Below, in pieces: positions 1-7,955 of a stretch of 64,000 bases of DNA. Every line of letters starts with the position of its first letter. The stretch's first letter is position 1. The translations under genes and the position numbers were made by a program. Source of the stretch: Bacillus_AB infantis_B (lineage in GTDB: Bacteria; Bacillota; Bacilli; Bacillales; Cytobacillaceae); NCBI RefSeq assembly GCF_008180445.1, contig NZ_VTER01000001.1, positions 62,001-126,000 of the forward strand, in the 5' to 3' direction. The notes under the pieces were generated by a model. It did not search any database and was not told the origin of the DNA. It saw only the letters and a list, made by a program, of their open reading frames with translations.

Positions 1-52
1 TTGTGCACATTTTTTTGAAAGATGAATATACTAATGATTTCATCAAGACGAA

Positions 53-77
53 AAGCCGGGATTCCTGTTCCCGGCTT
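53..77 (-). terminator. Rho-independent terminator of the 84-212 gene
   Basis: Nine-base arms AAGCCGGGA and TCCCGGCTT flank a 7-nt loop. On the minus strand the stem is followed by a short T run and lies just after the stop codon of the small gene at 84-212. Confidence 0.7.
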
Positions 78-83
78 CTTCGT

Positions 84-212
84 TTACTTTTTCTTTACAT
101 CATCATTCGGCGAATTCCCTGTTGCATGATTGCCTTTATTATTTTTGGAGCCAGTTGTCTGTCCGTCATTGGTGACTTTGGCTCCTTCAAGAAAATTGTC
201 CTTTGTTTTCAT
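84..212 (-). CDS. small hydrophilic protein, 42 aa
   Basis: A short open frame starts at ATG 212 behind a strong AGGGGTGA ribosome binding site and ends at TAA 84, directly before a terminator hairpin. The product begins MKTKDNFLEGAKV and ends NSPNDDVKKK. It is Gly/Asn/Lys/Asp-rich, has no membrane segment or cysteine, and is probably disordered. The composition resembles small sporulation or stress proteins of Bacillaceae, but I do not recognise a family. The start signal plus terminator make it likely to be real. A second protein of similar style lies at 34069-34209. Confidence 0.6.
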   Translation of the reverse strand: MKTKDNFLEGAKVTNDGQTTGSKNNKGNHATGNSPNDDVKKK

Positions 213-354
213 GGTCGTCACCCCTTTTGCTTATTGTTACACTGCTGAGTTAAATTATTCTCTTAATAATGGATAAATTTCCATAATAGATTGACTATTT
301 ATGGTATATTATAAATAATACTGGTGAGTAATATAATCTGCAGGAGATAGGACA

Positions 355-954
355 ATGGGAAATCGAGGACGCAAAAGAGGCTCCATCGGAGAAAATAGCA
401 AAAATCTGCTTTTAAAAATTGCAGCTGAGGAATTTGCTGAGAATGGTTACAATGATTCCAAAATCAGCACGATTGTTAAAAAGGCAGGATTAACTCAGCC
501 TTCATTTTATCTTTATTATCCAAGTAAGGAGGCAATCTTTCATGAACTGATCAAGGAATTTCAGCAAAAGCTCTCTTATTTAACAGATGCGAGCCGAATA
601 GAGCCTGGTGTAGAAATACCGCAGCTTCAGAATAGAATTAAATCTGGACTTTTTGCCATTTTCAGTTTTTTTCATGAAAATCAGATGCTTGCTAAGATCG
701 GGTTTTTTATGAATCCCGATGCAGAAAGCATAAAATCACAAATGGCCGCCCAAATCCACCATAATCTTCTTTCCGAGCAAAGAGCAGGCTACTTCCGGGA
801 AGAAGCTAATATGGAACTGGCAGCAGTGAGCCTTGTGGGTGCTATTGAACGTCTTGTCATCACCCAGATTTTTACAGGCAAGAAATCACCCGATATGTTG
901 GCAGAGGAAACTGTGGATATCTTCCTTTACGGACTATTAGACAATAAGAAGTAA
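355..954 (+). CDS. TetR/AcrR family transcriptional regulator
   Basis: 199-residue regulator of the usual TetR length. The N-terminal DNA-binding domain covers about residues 17-62, with the helix-turn-helix at about 37-57 (ISTIVKKAGLTQPSFYLYY) and the typical YYPSKEAIF continuation. The C-terminal ligand and dimerisation domain is divergent, as is normal, so the effector cannot be predicted. GGAGA precedes ATG 355 by about 8 nt. The SinI-like gene starts 18 bp after the stop, so the two are probably cotranscribed. It may act on itself or on neighbouring surface-protein genes, which is inference only. Confidence 0.9.
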   Translation: MGNRGRKRGSIGENSKNLLLKIAAEEFAENGYNDSKISTIVKKAGLTQPSFYLYYPSKEAIFHELIKEFQQKLSYLTDASRIEPGVEIPQLQNRIKSGLFAIFSFFHENQMLAKIGFFMNPDAESIKSQMAAQIHHNLLSEQRAGYFREEANMELAAVSLVGAIERLVITQIFTGKKSPDMLAEETVDIFLYGLLDNKK

Positions 955-972
955 TTTTTAGGGGGCAATACG

Positions 973-1173
973 ATGGGAGAGAATGCACAAATTGATCCTG
1001 AATGGAGATTGTTAATCCAACAAGCCAGGCACTTGGGACTGACAAAAGAAGAAGTGCGCCGCTTTATTAAAGATTCGAACAGTTCAGATACTCCCTTGAA
1101 GATACAGCAAGCCAAAAAATTAAAGCAAAAAGGAGTCAAAAAATATATAGTTCATACCCAGCAGCAAAGATAA
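973..1173 (+). CDS. SinI-family antirepressor-like protein
   Basis: 66-residue protein whose N-terminal half carries the SinI signature: an acidic residue-Pro-Glu-Trp start (DPEWRLLIQQARHLG) followed by LTKEEVRRFI. In B. subtilis this region of SinI pairs with the C-terminal helices of SinR and releases SinR from biofilm promoters. The tail here (residues 35-66) is longer than in B. subtilis SinI (57 aa in total) and is Lys/Gln-rich. GGGGG lies 8 nt before ATG 973. It follows the TetR gene closely and no sinR is visible in the window. The family call is from the motif; the partner and target are inferred. Confidence 0.75.
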   Translation: MGENAQIDPEWRLLIQQARHLGLTKEEVRRFIKDSNSSDTPLKIQQAKKLKQKGVKKYIVHTQQQR

Positions 1174-1480
1174 TATCCTTCTTGATCTTTAAATAAGAAT
1201 TCCCATCCGGAGTTTGATATTATCTCCACTGGAAGCCAGTTCTATCACAAGAAGATATAATGAAGACTATCAAGAAGATGCTATGCTGAAAAAACAAAAA
1301 TAGTTTATTGAAATTAAAACATTCCAGCAGAGGCTTTTTGGAAAAGCAAGGGTTGCTATGATAGAGAAGAAACGCAATAGGATGGCAAACCACTTTATAA
1401 ATTGAAGAAATAATAAGGCAAGATAAACTTTAGAGTAAGTCTATCTTGCCTTACTGAAGTCCTTATGGCTCTCCTCTGCC
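1174..1480. other. intergenic region without a gene
   Basis: AT-rich sequence between the sinI-like gene and the convergent sortase gene. No start with a ribosome binding site was seen on either strand. The only clear element is the hairpin at 1415-1452. Confidence 0.6.
1415..1452 (-). terminator. terminator of the sortase operon
   Basis: Eleven-base arms AAGGCAAGATA and TATCTTGCCTT with a further AACTT/AAGT match inside the loop. The minus-strand exit is T-rich. It lies 28 bp after the sortase stop and could also stop rightward transcripts. Confidence 0.75.
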
Positions 1481-2062
1481 CTAATCCCTTTTTTCTGCAA
1501 GCTCTGAGAAAACCAGAAGCCTTTTTTTGTCTGAGTAACGCGGATGGCATGTAACTAAAGTAAGCATCGATTTATTTTTTTGCGGACTTAAATACTCGAT
1601 CTGATCTGGTAAAATCACTTTTTTTTCATTGATTATATAGCGGTAAGTCTTTTCACCCTCCGTAATATTAATTTCATCTCCTATCATAAGCTCATCCAGT
1701 CTGTTAAAAAATTGCCCAAATTGATGGGACCGGTGGGCGGCAATGACAAAATTTTGTCCTGTCCGGGCCAATTGTCCGCTGCTCTCTAGCCGTCCAGCGG
1801 CCTTATCGAGGATTTCGGGTGTGGTTCCTTCAAGAACGGGCAATTCTAAGGCAATTTCAGGTATGGTTAAAATCCATTGATTGCTTTTATTTGAGGAAGC
1901 TTTAACAGTCTTAGCTTTATTCGATACAGGATCTGATATAGCCAGCTGCTCAATTTCCTTAATCAGTTCCTGCATTTCTGACTGCTGTTCAGCTTTTCCG
2001 TATCCCAGGTATATTAGCAATAAGCAGCCCAAAAATATCAAAAATGCACCCGTCCTTTTCAT
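1481..2062 (-). CDS. class D sortase
   Basis: 193-residue membrane-anchored transpeptidase that cleaves an LPXTG-type signal and joins the protein to peptidoglycan. The N-terminal signal-anchor is residues 5-21. The sortase fold carries catalytic His110 in AAHRSH, Cys172 in TLVTCHP and Arg181 in KKRLLVF. The TLVTC signature, the short length and the single N-terminal anchor fit class D. ATG 2062 is chosen because AAAGGGGTG lies at good spacing; an upstream GTG at 2071 would add three residues. Its likely substrate, an LPKTG protein, is encoded immediately upstream in the same operon, separated by an intercistronic terminator. Confidence 0.93.
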   Translation of the reverse strand: MKRTGAFLIFLGCLLLIYLGYGKAEQQSEMQELIKEIEQLAISDPVSNKAKTVKASSNKSNQWILTIPEIALELPVLEGTTPEILDKAAGRLESSGQLARTGQNFVIAAHRSHQFGQFFNRLDELMIGDEINITEGEKTYRYIINEKKVILPDQIEYLSPQKNKSMLTLVTCHPRYSDKKRLLVFSELAEKRD

Positions 2063-2087
2063 TGCTTTCACCCCTTTAATGGAAAAA

Positions 2088-2109
2088 GGGGGAAGAGTTG
2101 GCTTCCCCC
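2088..2109 (-). terminator. intercistronic terminator between LPXTG gene and sortase
   Basis: Perfect 8-bp stem GGGGGAAG/CTTCCCCC with a 6-nt loop, followed on the minus strand by TTTTT. It lies between the stop of the surface-protein gene (2118) and the sortase start (2062), so sortase would be made only by read-through unless it has its own promoter. Confidence 0.8.
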
Positions 2110-2117
2110 AGCAAATT

Positions 2118-4463
2118 TTAGTATGTTTTTCTAATTAAGGTTAAGCAAGTGCCTGCCGCAATGAGCAGCAATGCTAAAGCAGCCAGTATATTCTGATCAA
2201 GCAGCCCGCCTGTTTTCGGGAGCTTATTATCCATTAACTGTAATGCACTCTGACCGCTTAGTGAACTGCTGCCGGCGTTATTGAACATCGTCATTCCATC
2301 CTTAGATACAGGAGAATAATTTACACCATGATCCATTTCATCCCAGGAACTTTCGTGACCATTCTGATACAGCCTGCCGGAATCTGATCTTTTTTCTGTG
2401 GCATTTTCCTCCTGGCTATTGCTGTCAGCTTGATGGCCAGTTTGCCCATTGCTGCTGTTGCTGCCACTCTCTTTATTTTCTTCGCTTGAACTATTCTCTT
2501 CATCTTCTGGAGCAGTTTCCCCGTTTTGTCCTGATTCACCATCTCCTGTGTTGTCCTGATTGCTATTGCCCTCATTGTCCGGTGAGTTATTACCATTGCC
2601 AGGTGTTTGCCCGTCTTGTCCATTTTCAGCATAATTATCATCATTTGTATCCGGCTGCTTAGAGCCTTCTTCTTCACTGGATCCGTTTTTTTGATCGTCA
2701 GGCTGCTGGCTTGGATAATCAGTACTCTCAGACCCCACAGAAATCTCTTCACGTTCTAAAATATCAATAGTGATATGATCCAGGAGAGGCAAATCAGTTA
2801 CATTCAAGTCTATTAATGAGGAATGTTCAAGGCCGTTCTCTCCATTGGCTGCTTCCATTTCTTTAAGAACACCAAGATTGATATTTCCCAAGAGGGGAAG
2901 ATCAGCCATATCAGCATCAATTACAGCAGATTCATCTAGCTGGCTTTCTCCTCTGGATGCTTCAAATTTCTTTAGAATGCCAAGGTCAATATCTCCAAGT
3001 ATTGGCAAGTCATCAAAGTCAGCATCAACTGCTGCAGATTTTTCAAGTTCACTTTCTCCATTGTCCAACTCAAATTCTTCAAACACACCCAGCTTGATAT
3101 TTCCTAAAAGAGGAAGGGCATCTAGGTCAGCATCAACTGCCGCAGAATGCTCTCCTGCGATTTTCTCGCTGGAGAATCTGGTTTCTTCCAAAAGACCCAC
3201 ATCTGCTTTTTCAGCAATCGGCAGGTCTTCCACTCCCGCATCCAGGACAGCTGTATGTTCATACTTACCTTCACTTGTCGATGCTTCTGTTTTTTCCAGT
3301 ACACCCAAATCCGCTTCTTCCGAAATCAGCAGGTCTTCCACTCCTGCATCCAGGACAGCTGTATGTTCATACTTACCTTCCATTGTCGATGCTTCTGTTT
3401 TTTCCAGTACGCCGGCATCCGCTTCTTCCAAAATCGGCAGGTCTTCCACTTCAGCATCCAGGACAGCTGTATGTTCATACCTTCCTTCACTTGTCGATGC
3501 TTCTGTTTTTTCCAGTACGCCCAAATCCGCTTCTTCCGAAATCAGCAGGTCTTCCACTCCTGCATCCAGGACAGCTGTATGTTCATACCTTCCTTCCATT
3601 GTCGATGCTTCTGTTTTTTCAAGTACGCCGGCATCCGCTTCTTCCAAAATCGGCAGGTCTTCCACTCCCGCATCCAGGACAGCTGTATGTTCATACTTAC
3701 CTTCACTTGTCGANGCTTCTGTTTTTTCCAGTACGCCCAAATCCGCTTCTTCCGAAATCAGCAGGTCTTCCACTCCTGCATCCAGGACAGCTGTATGTTC
3801 ATACCTTCCTTCCATTGTCGATGCTTCTGTTTTTTCCAGTACTCCGGCATCCGCTTCTTCCAAAATCGGCAGGTCTTCCACTTCAGCATCCAGGACAGCT
3901 GTATGTTCATACCTTCCTTCACTTGTCGATGCTTCTGTTTTTTCCAAAACATCTACATCTGCTTCATCTGCAATAGGCAGGTCCTTAAGATTAACATGAA
4001 GGAGTGACTGGTTTTCTGCCTTTTGCTCTTCTCCTTCCATCTCTTTCCCTTCCAATACATTTATTTCAACATCTCCGAGGATGGGAAGGTCTTTTAAGTC
4101 AGTGTCTATAACAGCTGACGACTTTTCCCGACTTGAAATTTGTTGTTCCTCATTCGCTTCTTTTGATACCTTGTTTGATGGGCTGTCAGAAGTAATGCTG
4201 GCAGGATCCTTAACGCTATCTGTCTTGCTTGCTTCTAAATCTCCACTCTTTTCCACATCAACACTTTCAGCAGCCGGCTTATTGTCTTTGTCAGGGATGC
4301 TTTCTGCTCTAGTACTTTCATTCCCAGCTTCGGCAGCAACTGAGACATCAGATGATATTGTCACTTTTCCCTCTTCTGCATGAGCAAAAAGGGTTCCAGA
4401 TAGTATACCTGTTGTAAAGATACCGGACAAAGCAATGGCTTTCATCAAGTGTTTATTATTCAT
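2118..4463 (-). CDS. LPXTG-anchored repeat surface protein
   Basis: 781-residue cell-wall protein. It has a signal peptide (residues 1-29, cleavage after AHA), an acidic linker, about 13 copies of a 31-38-residue repeat between about 115 and 590 with core D-L-P-I-L-x-x-x-D-x-x-V-L, a Ser/Asn/Gly/Glu-rich low-complexity stretch (about 600-700), LPKTG at 748-752, a hydrophobic segment and the basic tail RKTY. Six central repeats are nearly identical 36-residue units of two alternating types. The X produced by the ambiguous base at 3714 is alanine whatever the base, because the codon is GCN. It is strongly acidic. A ligand or structural role is unknown. Confidence 0.93.
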   Translation of the reverse strand: MNNKHLMKAIALSGIFTTGILSGTLFAHAEEGKVTISSDVSVAAEAGNESTRAESIPDKDNKPAAESVDVEKSGDLEASKTDSVKDPASITSDSPSNKVSKEANEEQQISSREKSSAVIDTDLKDLPILGDVEINVLEGKEMEGEEQKAENQSLLHVNLKDLPIADEADVDVLEKTEASTSEGRYEHTAVLDAEVEDLPILEEADAGVLEKTEASTMEGRYEHTAVLDAGVEDLLISEEADLGVLEKTEXSTSEGKYEHTAVLDAGVEDLPILEEADAGVLEKTEASTMEGRYEHTAVLDAGVEDLLISEEADLGVLEKTEASTSEGRYEHTAVLDAEVEDLPILEEADAGVLEKTEASTMEGKYEHTAVLDAGVEDLLISEEADLGVLEKTEASTSEGKYEHTAVLDAGVEDLPIAEKADVGLLEETRFSSEKIAGEHSAAVDADLDALPLLGNIKLGVFEEFELDNGESELEKSAAVDADFDDLPILGDIDLGILKKFEASRGESQLDESAVIDADMADLPLLGNINLGVLKEMEAANGENGLEHSSLIDLNVTDLPLLDHITIDILEREEISVGSESTDYPSQQPDDQKNGSSEEEGSKQPDTNDDNYAENGQDGQTPGNGNNSPDNEGNSNQDNTGDGESGQNGETAPEDEENSSSEENKESGSNSSNGQTGHQADSNSQEENATEKRSDSGRLYQNGHESSWDEMDHGVNYSPVSKDGMTMFNNAGSSSLSGQSALQLMDNKLPKTGGLLDQNILAALALLLIAAGTCLTLIRKTY
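3222..3957 (-). repeat. 108-bp tandem coding repeats with a 216-bp higher-order period
   Basis: Six near-identical 108-bp units begin at 3222, 3330, 3438, 3546, 3654 and 3762, followed by a partial seventh. Two unit types alternate, encoding VEDLPILEEADAGV then VEDLLISEEADLGV, so the true period is 216 bp. The ambiguous base at 3714 lies inside, which suggests reads could not be placed uniquely here. Confidence 0.95.
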
Positions 4464-4487
4464 TTCGTATCTCTCCTTCTTCTCTTT

Positions 4488-5891
4488 TTATTTTGTCATT
4501 ATGATTTTAGAGAAGAAGGGTTGATTCGGCGGCGGAGTTGGAGGTGCATTGGTCCATTGGCTCTTTAGCCAGTCTGGCTGTTTTTTAGTCTTATCAGACA
4601 AAATTGGTGCAGGGGCTTCCGCCATTAGCATTACAGCTGCCGGAAATGGCTGGCTGTGTCCTGAAGAATGTGAAGTTGCCTGCCCTGTGCCTGAACCGTT
4701 ACCTGCAAGGGATGCTTTAGATTCAAAAAGCAGCAGCGCGCTTGCTGAACTTGCCTCTCGATTATCCTGACGGCCATTATCCAAAGAATTTGAGATGTTG
4801 TCTTCTTTTTGTTTTGGATTTATAACTGTCTGTTCAGCTTTAAAACCGGAATCTACAGGAAGTAAATCTTTCATATCTCCGAGCAGATCAGCTCTTGCCG
4901 GCTGGCTTTCTTTTAGAACAGCAAACTCACTAGCTTCTGTTTCGCCGTGTTCAGCGCGGGGTATTATAATTTCATTGCCGGTTTCTTCTAAAGCTTCATT
5001 TTTCTCATGAGCAACAGGATCGTAGCTATTCTTGTCATCATTTTCGCCGATCCTGTTATCATGCTCCGGAAAATCTTCAGGTTCAGAGCTTTTATTTTCA
5101 TCGGATTTTACTGGAGCAGTTGTCCGGTTAGGCTGAGGAAGCCATTCTTCTTCTTGTACAGGATCCGTTTTTGTGCCCTCTTCAGATGGAATAGGAGAAG
5201 GAAGCTGTGTATCTGAATCAACCTCTAATGATATTTCAGCACCAGCTCTAGGTGTCTTCACATGGATGCCTTCGCTTGAAATAGACGTACTGATTATTGA
5301 AGACTCCAGTTTTACTCCATCTTCCGGGGATACTTCAGCCGTGGCTACAGGTGTCTCTGCCTTTAAACTGTCTTTAACATTTAAAGAACTTTTTAATATA
5401 GAGCTTTTCGCTTTAATCCCCGATTCCTCAGATATTTCTGCTTTCAAACCAGGAGTTTTCACACTCACTCCATTTTTCAAAGAAACTGAAGTGCCGGCTG
5501 CAGGCACGTCTGCCTTTATACCGGTATCTTCAGAAATCTTCACATCTGCCACTTGGGCCTTTGCCTCGATACCTTTTTCTTTAGAGATTGATGTTTTAAT
5601 AACAGGCGTTCCGGCCTCGATTCCTTCTGCTGCTGAAATTTTTGCATCTAGAATCGGTGCCTTCACTTCAATTCCATTCAGGAGCCCTTTTCTTTCAGTT
5701 TTGCTTGTTTCCCTTTTTCCATCCGCTGTTGCAGAAACCGAAATACCGAGAATCTCAACTTTTACATGAGATGTCTGATCTGGTATTTTTTCTATTTCTT
5801 CAGCTGGAGAACCTTCTTCTGCAAAAGCTGCTGCAGGGACGAAAAAGATGGCACAAATGAGAAAAGCTGACCAGATCTTGGTTGATCCCAT
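4488..5891 (-). CDS. secreted repeat protein of the sortase locus
   Basis: 467-residue protein with a signal peptide (hydrophobic core residues 7-22, ending AAAFA). Residues about 35-225 form short repeats of about 13 residues in which hydrophobic and charged positions alternate (for example GIEAKAQVADVKIS), suggesting stacked beta strands. The remainder is Pro/Glu/Ser-rich and probably disordered, ending in a proline-rich tail. There is no LPXTG motif, so it is either released or held by other contacts. ATG 5891 follows GGGGG by 8 nt; a GTG at 5900 is the alternative. The LPXTG gene starts 24 bp after its stop, so the two are cotranscribed. No family recognised. Confidence 0.85.
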   Translation of the reverse strand: MGSTKIWSAFLICAIFFVPAAAFAEEGSPAEEIEKIPDQTSHVKVEILGISVSATADGKRETSKTERKGLLNGIEVKAPILDAKISAAEGIEAGTPVIKTSISKEKGIEAKAQVADVKISEDTGIKADVPAAGTSVSLKNGVSVKTPGLKAEISEESGIKAKSSILKSSLNVKDSLKAETPVATAEVSPEDGVKLESSIISTSISSEGIHVKTPRAGAEISLEVDSDTQLPSPIPSEEGTKTDPVQEEEWLPQPNRTTAPVKSDENKSSEPEDFPEHDNRIGENDDKNSYDPVAHEKNEALEETGNEIIIPRAEHGETEASEFAVLKESQPARADLLGDMKDLLPVDSGFKAEQTVINPKQKEDNISNSLDNGRQDNREASSASALLLFESKASLAGNGSGTGQATSHSSGHSQPFPAAVMLMAEAPAPILSDKTKKQPDWLKSQWTNAPPTPPPNQPFFSKIIMTK

Positions 5892-6043
5892 TCTTTTCAC
5901 CCCCTTTCAAAACTATTACAAATATTACAATAACACTTTAGTTTTTTACCAAAAGATTTACAAATTTAAACATTATTCAGCATAAATAGGGAATAAGTTG
6001 CCCATTAATCCATATAGCTTAGTACTTTTGATTTAATAAAAAT

Positions 6044-6075
6044 ATAAAGCCTTTGCGCTGAGGCAAAGGCTTTAT
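6044..6075 (-). terminator. terminator of the lipoprotein gene
   Basis: Arms ATAAAGCCTTTGC and GCAAAGGCTTTAT flank a 6-nt loop; a T-rich sequence follows on the minus strand after the lipoprotein stop at 6089. Confidence 0.8.
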
Positions 6076-6088
6076 AAAAAAAAAAAAT

Positions 6089-6475
6089 TTATTGTTGATC
6101 CAGCAGTTTTTTCAGTTTTCCTGCCTGCTCCTTATCGGCAAGATAATATTGTTCTCCTTCTTTAAGGACCGCTGTCCCGTCCTCTGTGTACCATAAATAA
6201 GCAAATTTCTCGGCAACTCCTTGTTTTGGCCGTTTTAAAACAAAAGCAGTATCTGCTGTTCTGCCGGGCTCCCCAGTTGAATTTTTTACTGTCAAATCGT
6301 CCAATAAAGACCGGAGCTGCTGGATTTGAGCGGAATCATCCACTTCAGTATAAAACCGGACCCCTTCGACTCCATCCTCATGAAAAGGTTTGCCGACTGA
6401 CAAAACTTCTTCAGCCGAACAGCCAGCCAAAATAGCAGCCAGCATAAGTAATAACAGCATTAGAATATTTTTCAT
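6089..6475 (-). CDS. small lipoprotein
   Basis: 128-residue predicted lipoprotein. The N-terminus MKNILMLLLLMLAAILAGC ends in the lipobox LAGC, so it should be lipidated and retained outside the cytoplasmic membrane. The mature part has a FYTEVDDSAQI stretch and a basic C-terminal helix (KEQAGKLKKLLDQQ); no catalytic motif is visible. Starts at TTG 6484 and GTG 6478 are also possible, but ATG 6475 gives the best signal peptide. It stands alone, between the surface operon and a GNAT gene. Function unknown. Confidence 0.8.
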   Translation of the reverse strand: MKNILMLLLLMLAAILAGCSAEEVLSVGKPFHEDGVEGVRFYTEVDDSAQIQQLRSLLDDLTVKNSTGEPGRTADTAFVLKRPKQGVAEKFAYLWYTEDGTAVLKEGEQYYLADKEQAGKLKKLLDQQ

Positions 6476-6676
6476 CACTTTCAAAAACCCCTTAGATTTC
6501 TATCTGGATAAGCTAAAAGGACATCACCCGTTTATGAAAATAAGCAGTGAGCTATCTTTATGAAGAGCATTTTATAAGCATTGATTATGTTTCATGCTCA
6601 CCTGCTTGCATCTCGCGGGAAGCTCTAGCAATGCCCAGCCAAAGCCATAAAAAAGAAGCCAAGGAAGGCTCCTTTC

Positions 6677-7114
6677 TTAAAGTTCTTTTAACACAGCCAT
6701 CTCCTTGCCGAATCTATCTCCCTTATCAATAAAACCAAGGCTTGCATATAAGTGATGTGCAGCCAGATTGTCAGGATGATAGCCAACCGCTATACTCCTG
6801 GCACCTGGCAGCTGTGCCATTTGCTCAATCATCAGGAGCGCGGCTGCTTTTCCAATCCCCTGCCCTTGCATATTGGAATCAATCATGATTCTGTATATCC
6901 AGATAGAATCCAATTCTTCTGGAACAGTATTATACATCAATAAGCCTGTCATTTTTCCATTTTTTAAAATGGCAAAAGCTCTTAAAGTCTGTTCATAATG
7001 AGACTGCAGGATTGATACTGCATTAGGCTCCATATAAGCCTCCTGGTCACTGGCTACCTTCAGCTGGCAGCATTCATACCAATTTTCTTCATTGATTTCT
7101 TGTAAATTAATCAT
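6677..7114 (-). CDS. GNAT family N-acetyltransferase
   Basis: 145-residue acetyl-CoA-dependent acyltransferase fold. The acetyl-CoA pyrophosphate loop is visible as MQGQGIGKAAALLM, preceded by the beta-4 strand IYRIMIDS and followed by YHPDNLAAHHLYASLGF, the motif B region seen in small-molecule and diamine acetyltransferases. The substrate cannot be told from sequence. It is one of five GNAT genes in this window. A weak hairpin with a T run follows the stop. Confidence 0.88.
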   Translation of the reverse strand: MINLQEINEENWYECCQLKVASDQEAYMEPNAVSILQSHYEQTLRAFAILKNGKMTGLLMYNTVPEELDSIWIYRIMIDSNMQGQGIGKAAALLMIEQMAQLPGARSIAVGYHPDNLAAHHLYASLGFIDKGDRFGKEMAVLKEL

Positions 7115-7156
7115 TGTTTTCCCCTTTCATCATAAGGGGAACGCTCGACTATTTTG

Positions 7157-7213
7157 TTAAGAAGCCGTATTCCCCTCTGTGCTGTTATGCTTTCTTACTG
7201 AATTGTTTTGCAT
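7157..7213 (-). CDS. possible 18-aa peptide with strong ribosome binding site
   Basis: ATG 7213 lies 7 nt after AAAGGAGGC, a near-ideal ribosome binding site, and opens an 18-codon frame (MQNNSVRKHNSTEG...) ending 42 bp before the GNAT start. It could be a leader peptide or a chance frame. Nothing in the peptide indicates a function. Confidence 0.3.
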   Translation of the reverse strand: MQNNSVRKHNSTEGNTAS

Positions 7214-7307
7214 AATGAACGCCTCCTTTAACAAACTGGTCCAGTTATATACTGCCACTTTTATAATAGCAGAATTTTCTATCTTCGCATATATTTCTCT
7301 TATAGGT

Positions 7308-7841
7308 TTACCGCTTTTCCTTTAAAAGAGCATAAAGGTATGTATCATTTGCTTTTCCATCCTGATACATATACCCCCTCAATAAACCTTCCTTTTCAAA
7401 GCCCAGCTTGCAAAGGAGCTTACTAGATGCATGGTTCTCAAGAAACACTACCGCCCCGATCCTGGACAGATCCATTTCTTCAAAACCGTAAGCAATTGCC
7501 TTTTCGGCAGCCTCTGATGCATATCCTTTCCCCCAATAGCCAGAATGGAGATCATAGCCTATTTCAGCCCGATGGTGCTTGGGGAGCCAAGAGTTAAACC
7601 CGATGGTGCCAATCAGCCTATTAGTTCCTTTTATTTCAATAGCCCAGCGGACTCCCCTTTTTTCGTTGAAGTATTTTTGGAAAAAACGGACCATTTCTTC
7701 AGCCTGTTCTACCCGCTGGAAAGCATCCTGTCCGTAATGGCGTACAACATCACTTCTCGAAAAATACTCAAACAGGCTTTCCGCATCCTCCATCACAATC
7801 TCCCTTAGCCTTAATCTCTCTGTCTCGAGTTCTTTAAACAT
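7308..7841 (-). CDS. RimJ/RimL-type GNAT acetyltransferase
   Basis: 177 residues. The N-terminus FKELETERLRLREI is the hallmark of the RimJ/RimL (Acetyltransf_3) group, which acetylates protein N-termini or small amines. Further motifs are IGTIGFNSW, the acetyl-CoA loop GYWGKGYASEA and the LENHASSKLLCKLGFEKEG segment near the end. The gene is divergent from the S41 peptidase gene at 7956 and separated from the GNAT at 6677 by a 190-bp gap. The substrate is unknown. Confidence 0.9.
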   Translation of the reverse strand: MFKELETERLRLREIVMEDAESLFEYFSRSDVVRHYGQDAFQRVEQAEEMVRFFQKYFNEKRGVRWAIEIKGTNRLIGTIGFNSWLPKHHRAEIGYDLHSGYWGKGYASEAAEKAIAYGFEEMDLSRIGAVVFLENHASSKLLCKLGFEKEGLLRGYMYQDGKANDTYLYALLKEKR

Positions 7842-7955
7842 TTATTCTCCCCCTCTGATTGCCATTTACTAATTTTACAGTTGTTTTCCCAATTGTAAAA
7901 TACTTACTTTTTCAGTTAGTATAATAGTGTAGACTAATAGCCAGGCAGGTGAACG

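Noticed and set aside
3..248. 81-codon plus-strand frame at the window start.
   Set aside because: It overlaps the better-supported small minus-strand gene and its terminator, and has no ribosome site.
2845..4007. Three long plus-strand open frames (up to 384 codons) antisense to the LPXTG gene.
   Set aside because: They are open only because the repeated minus-strand coding sequence lacks stops in those frames. There is no ribosome site, and their repeat mirrors the real protein.
4488..5891. Second sortase substrate.
   Set aside because: No LPXTG-like motif, C-terminal hydrophobic segment or basic tail is present.
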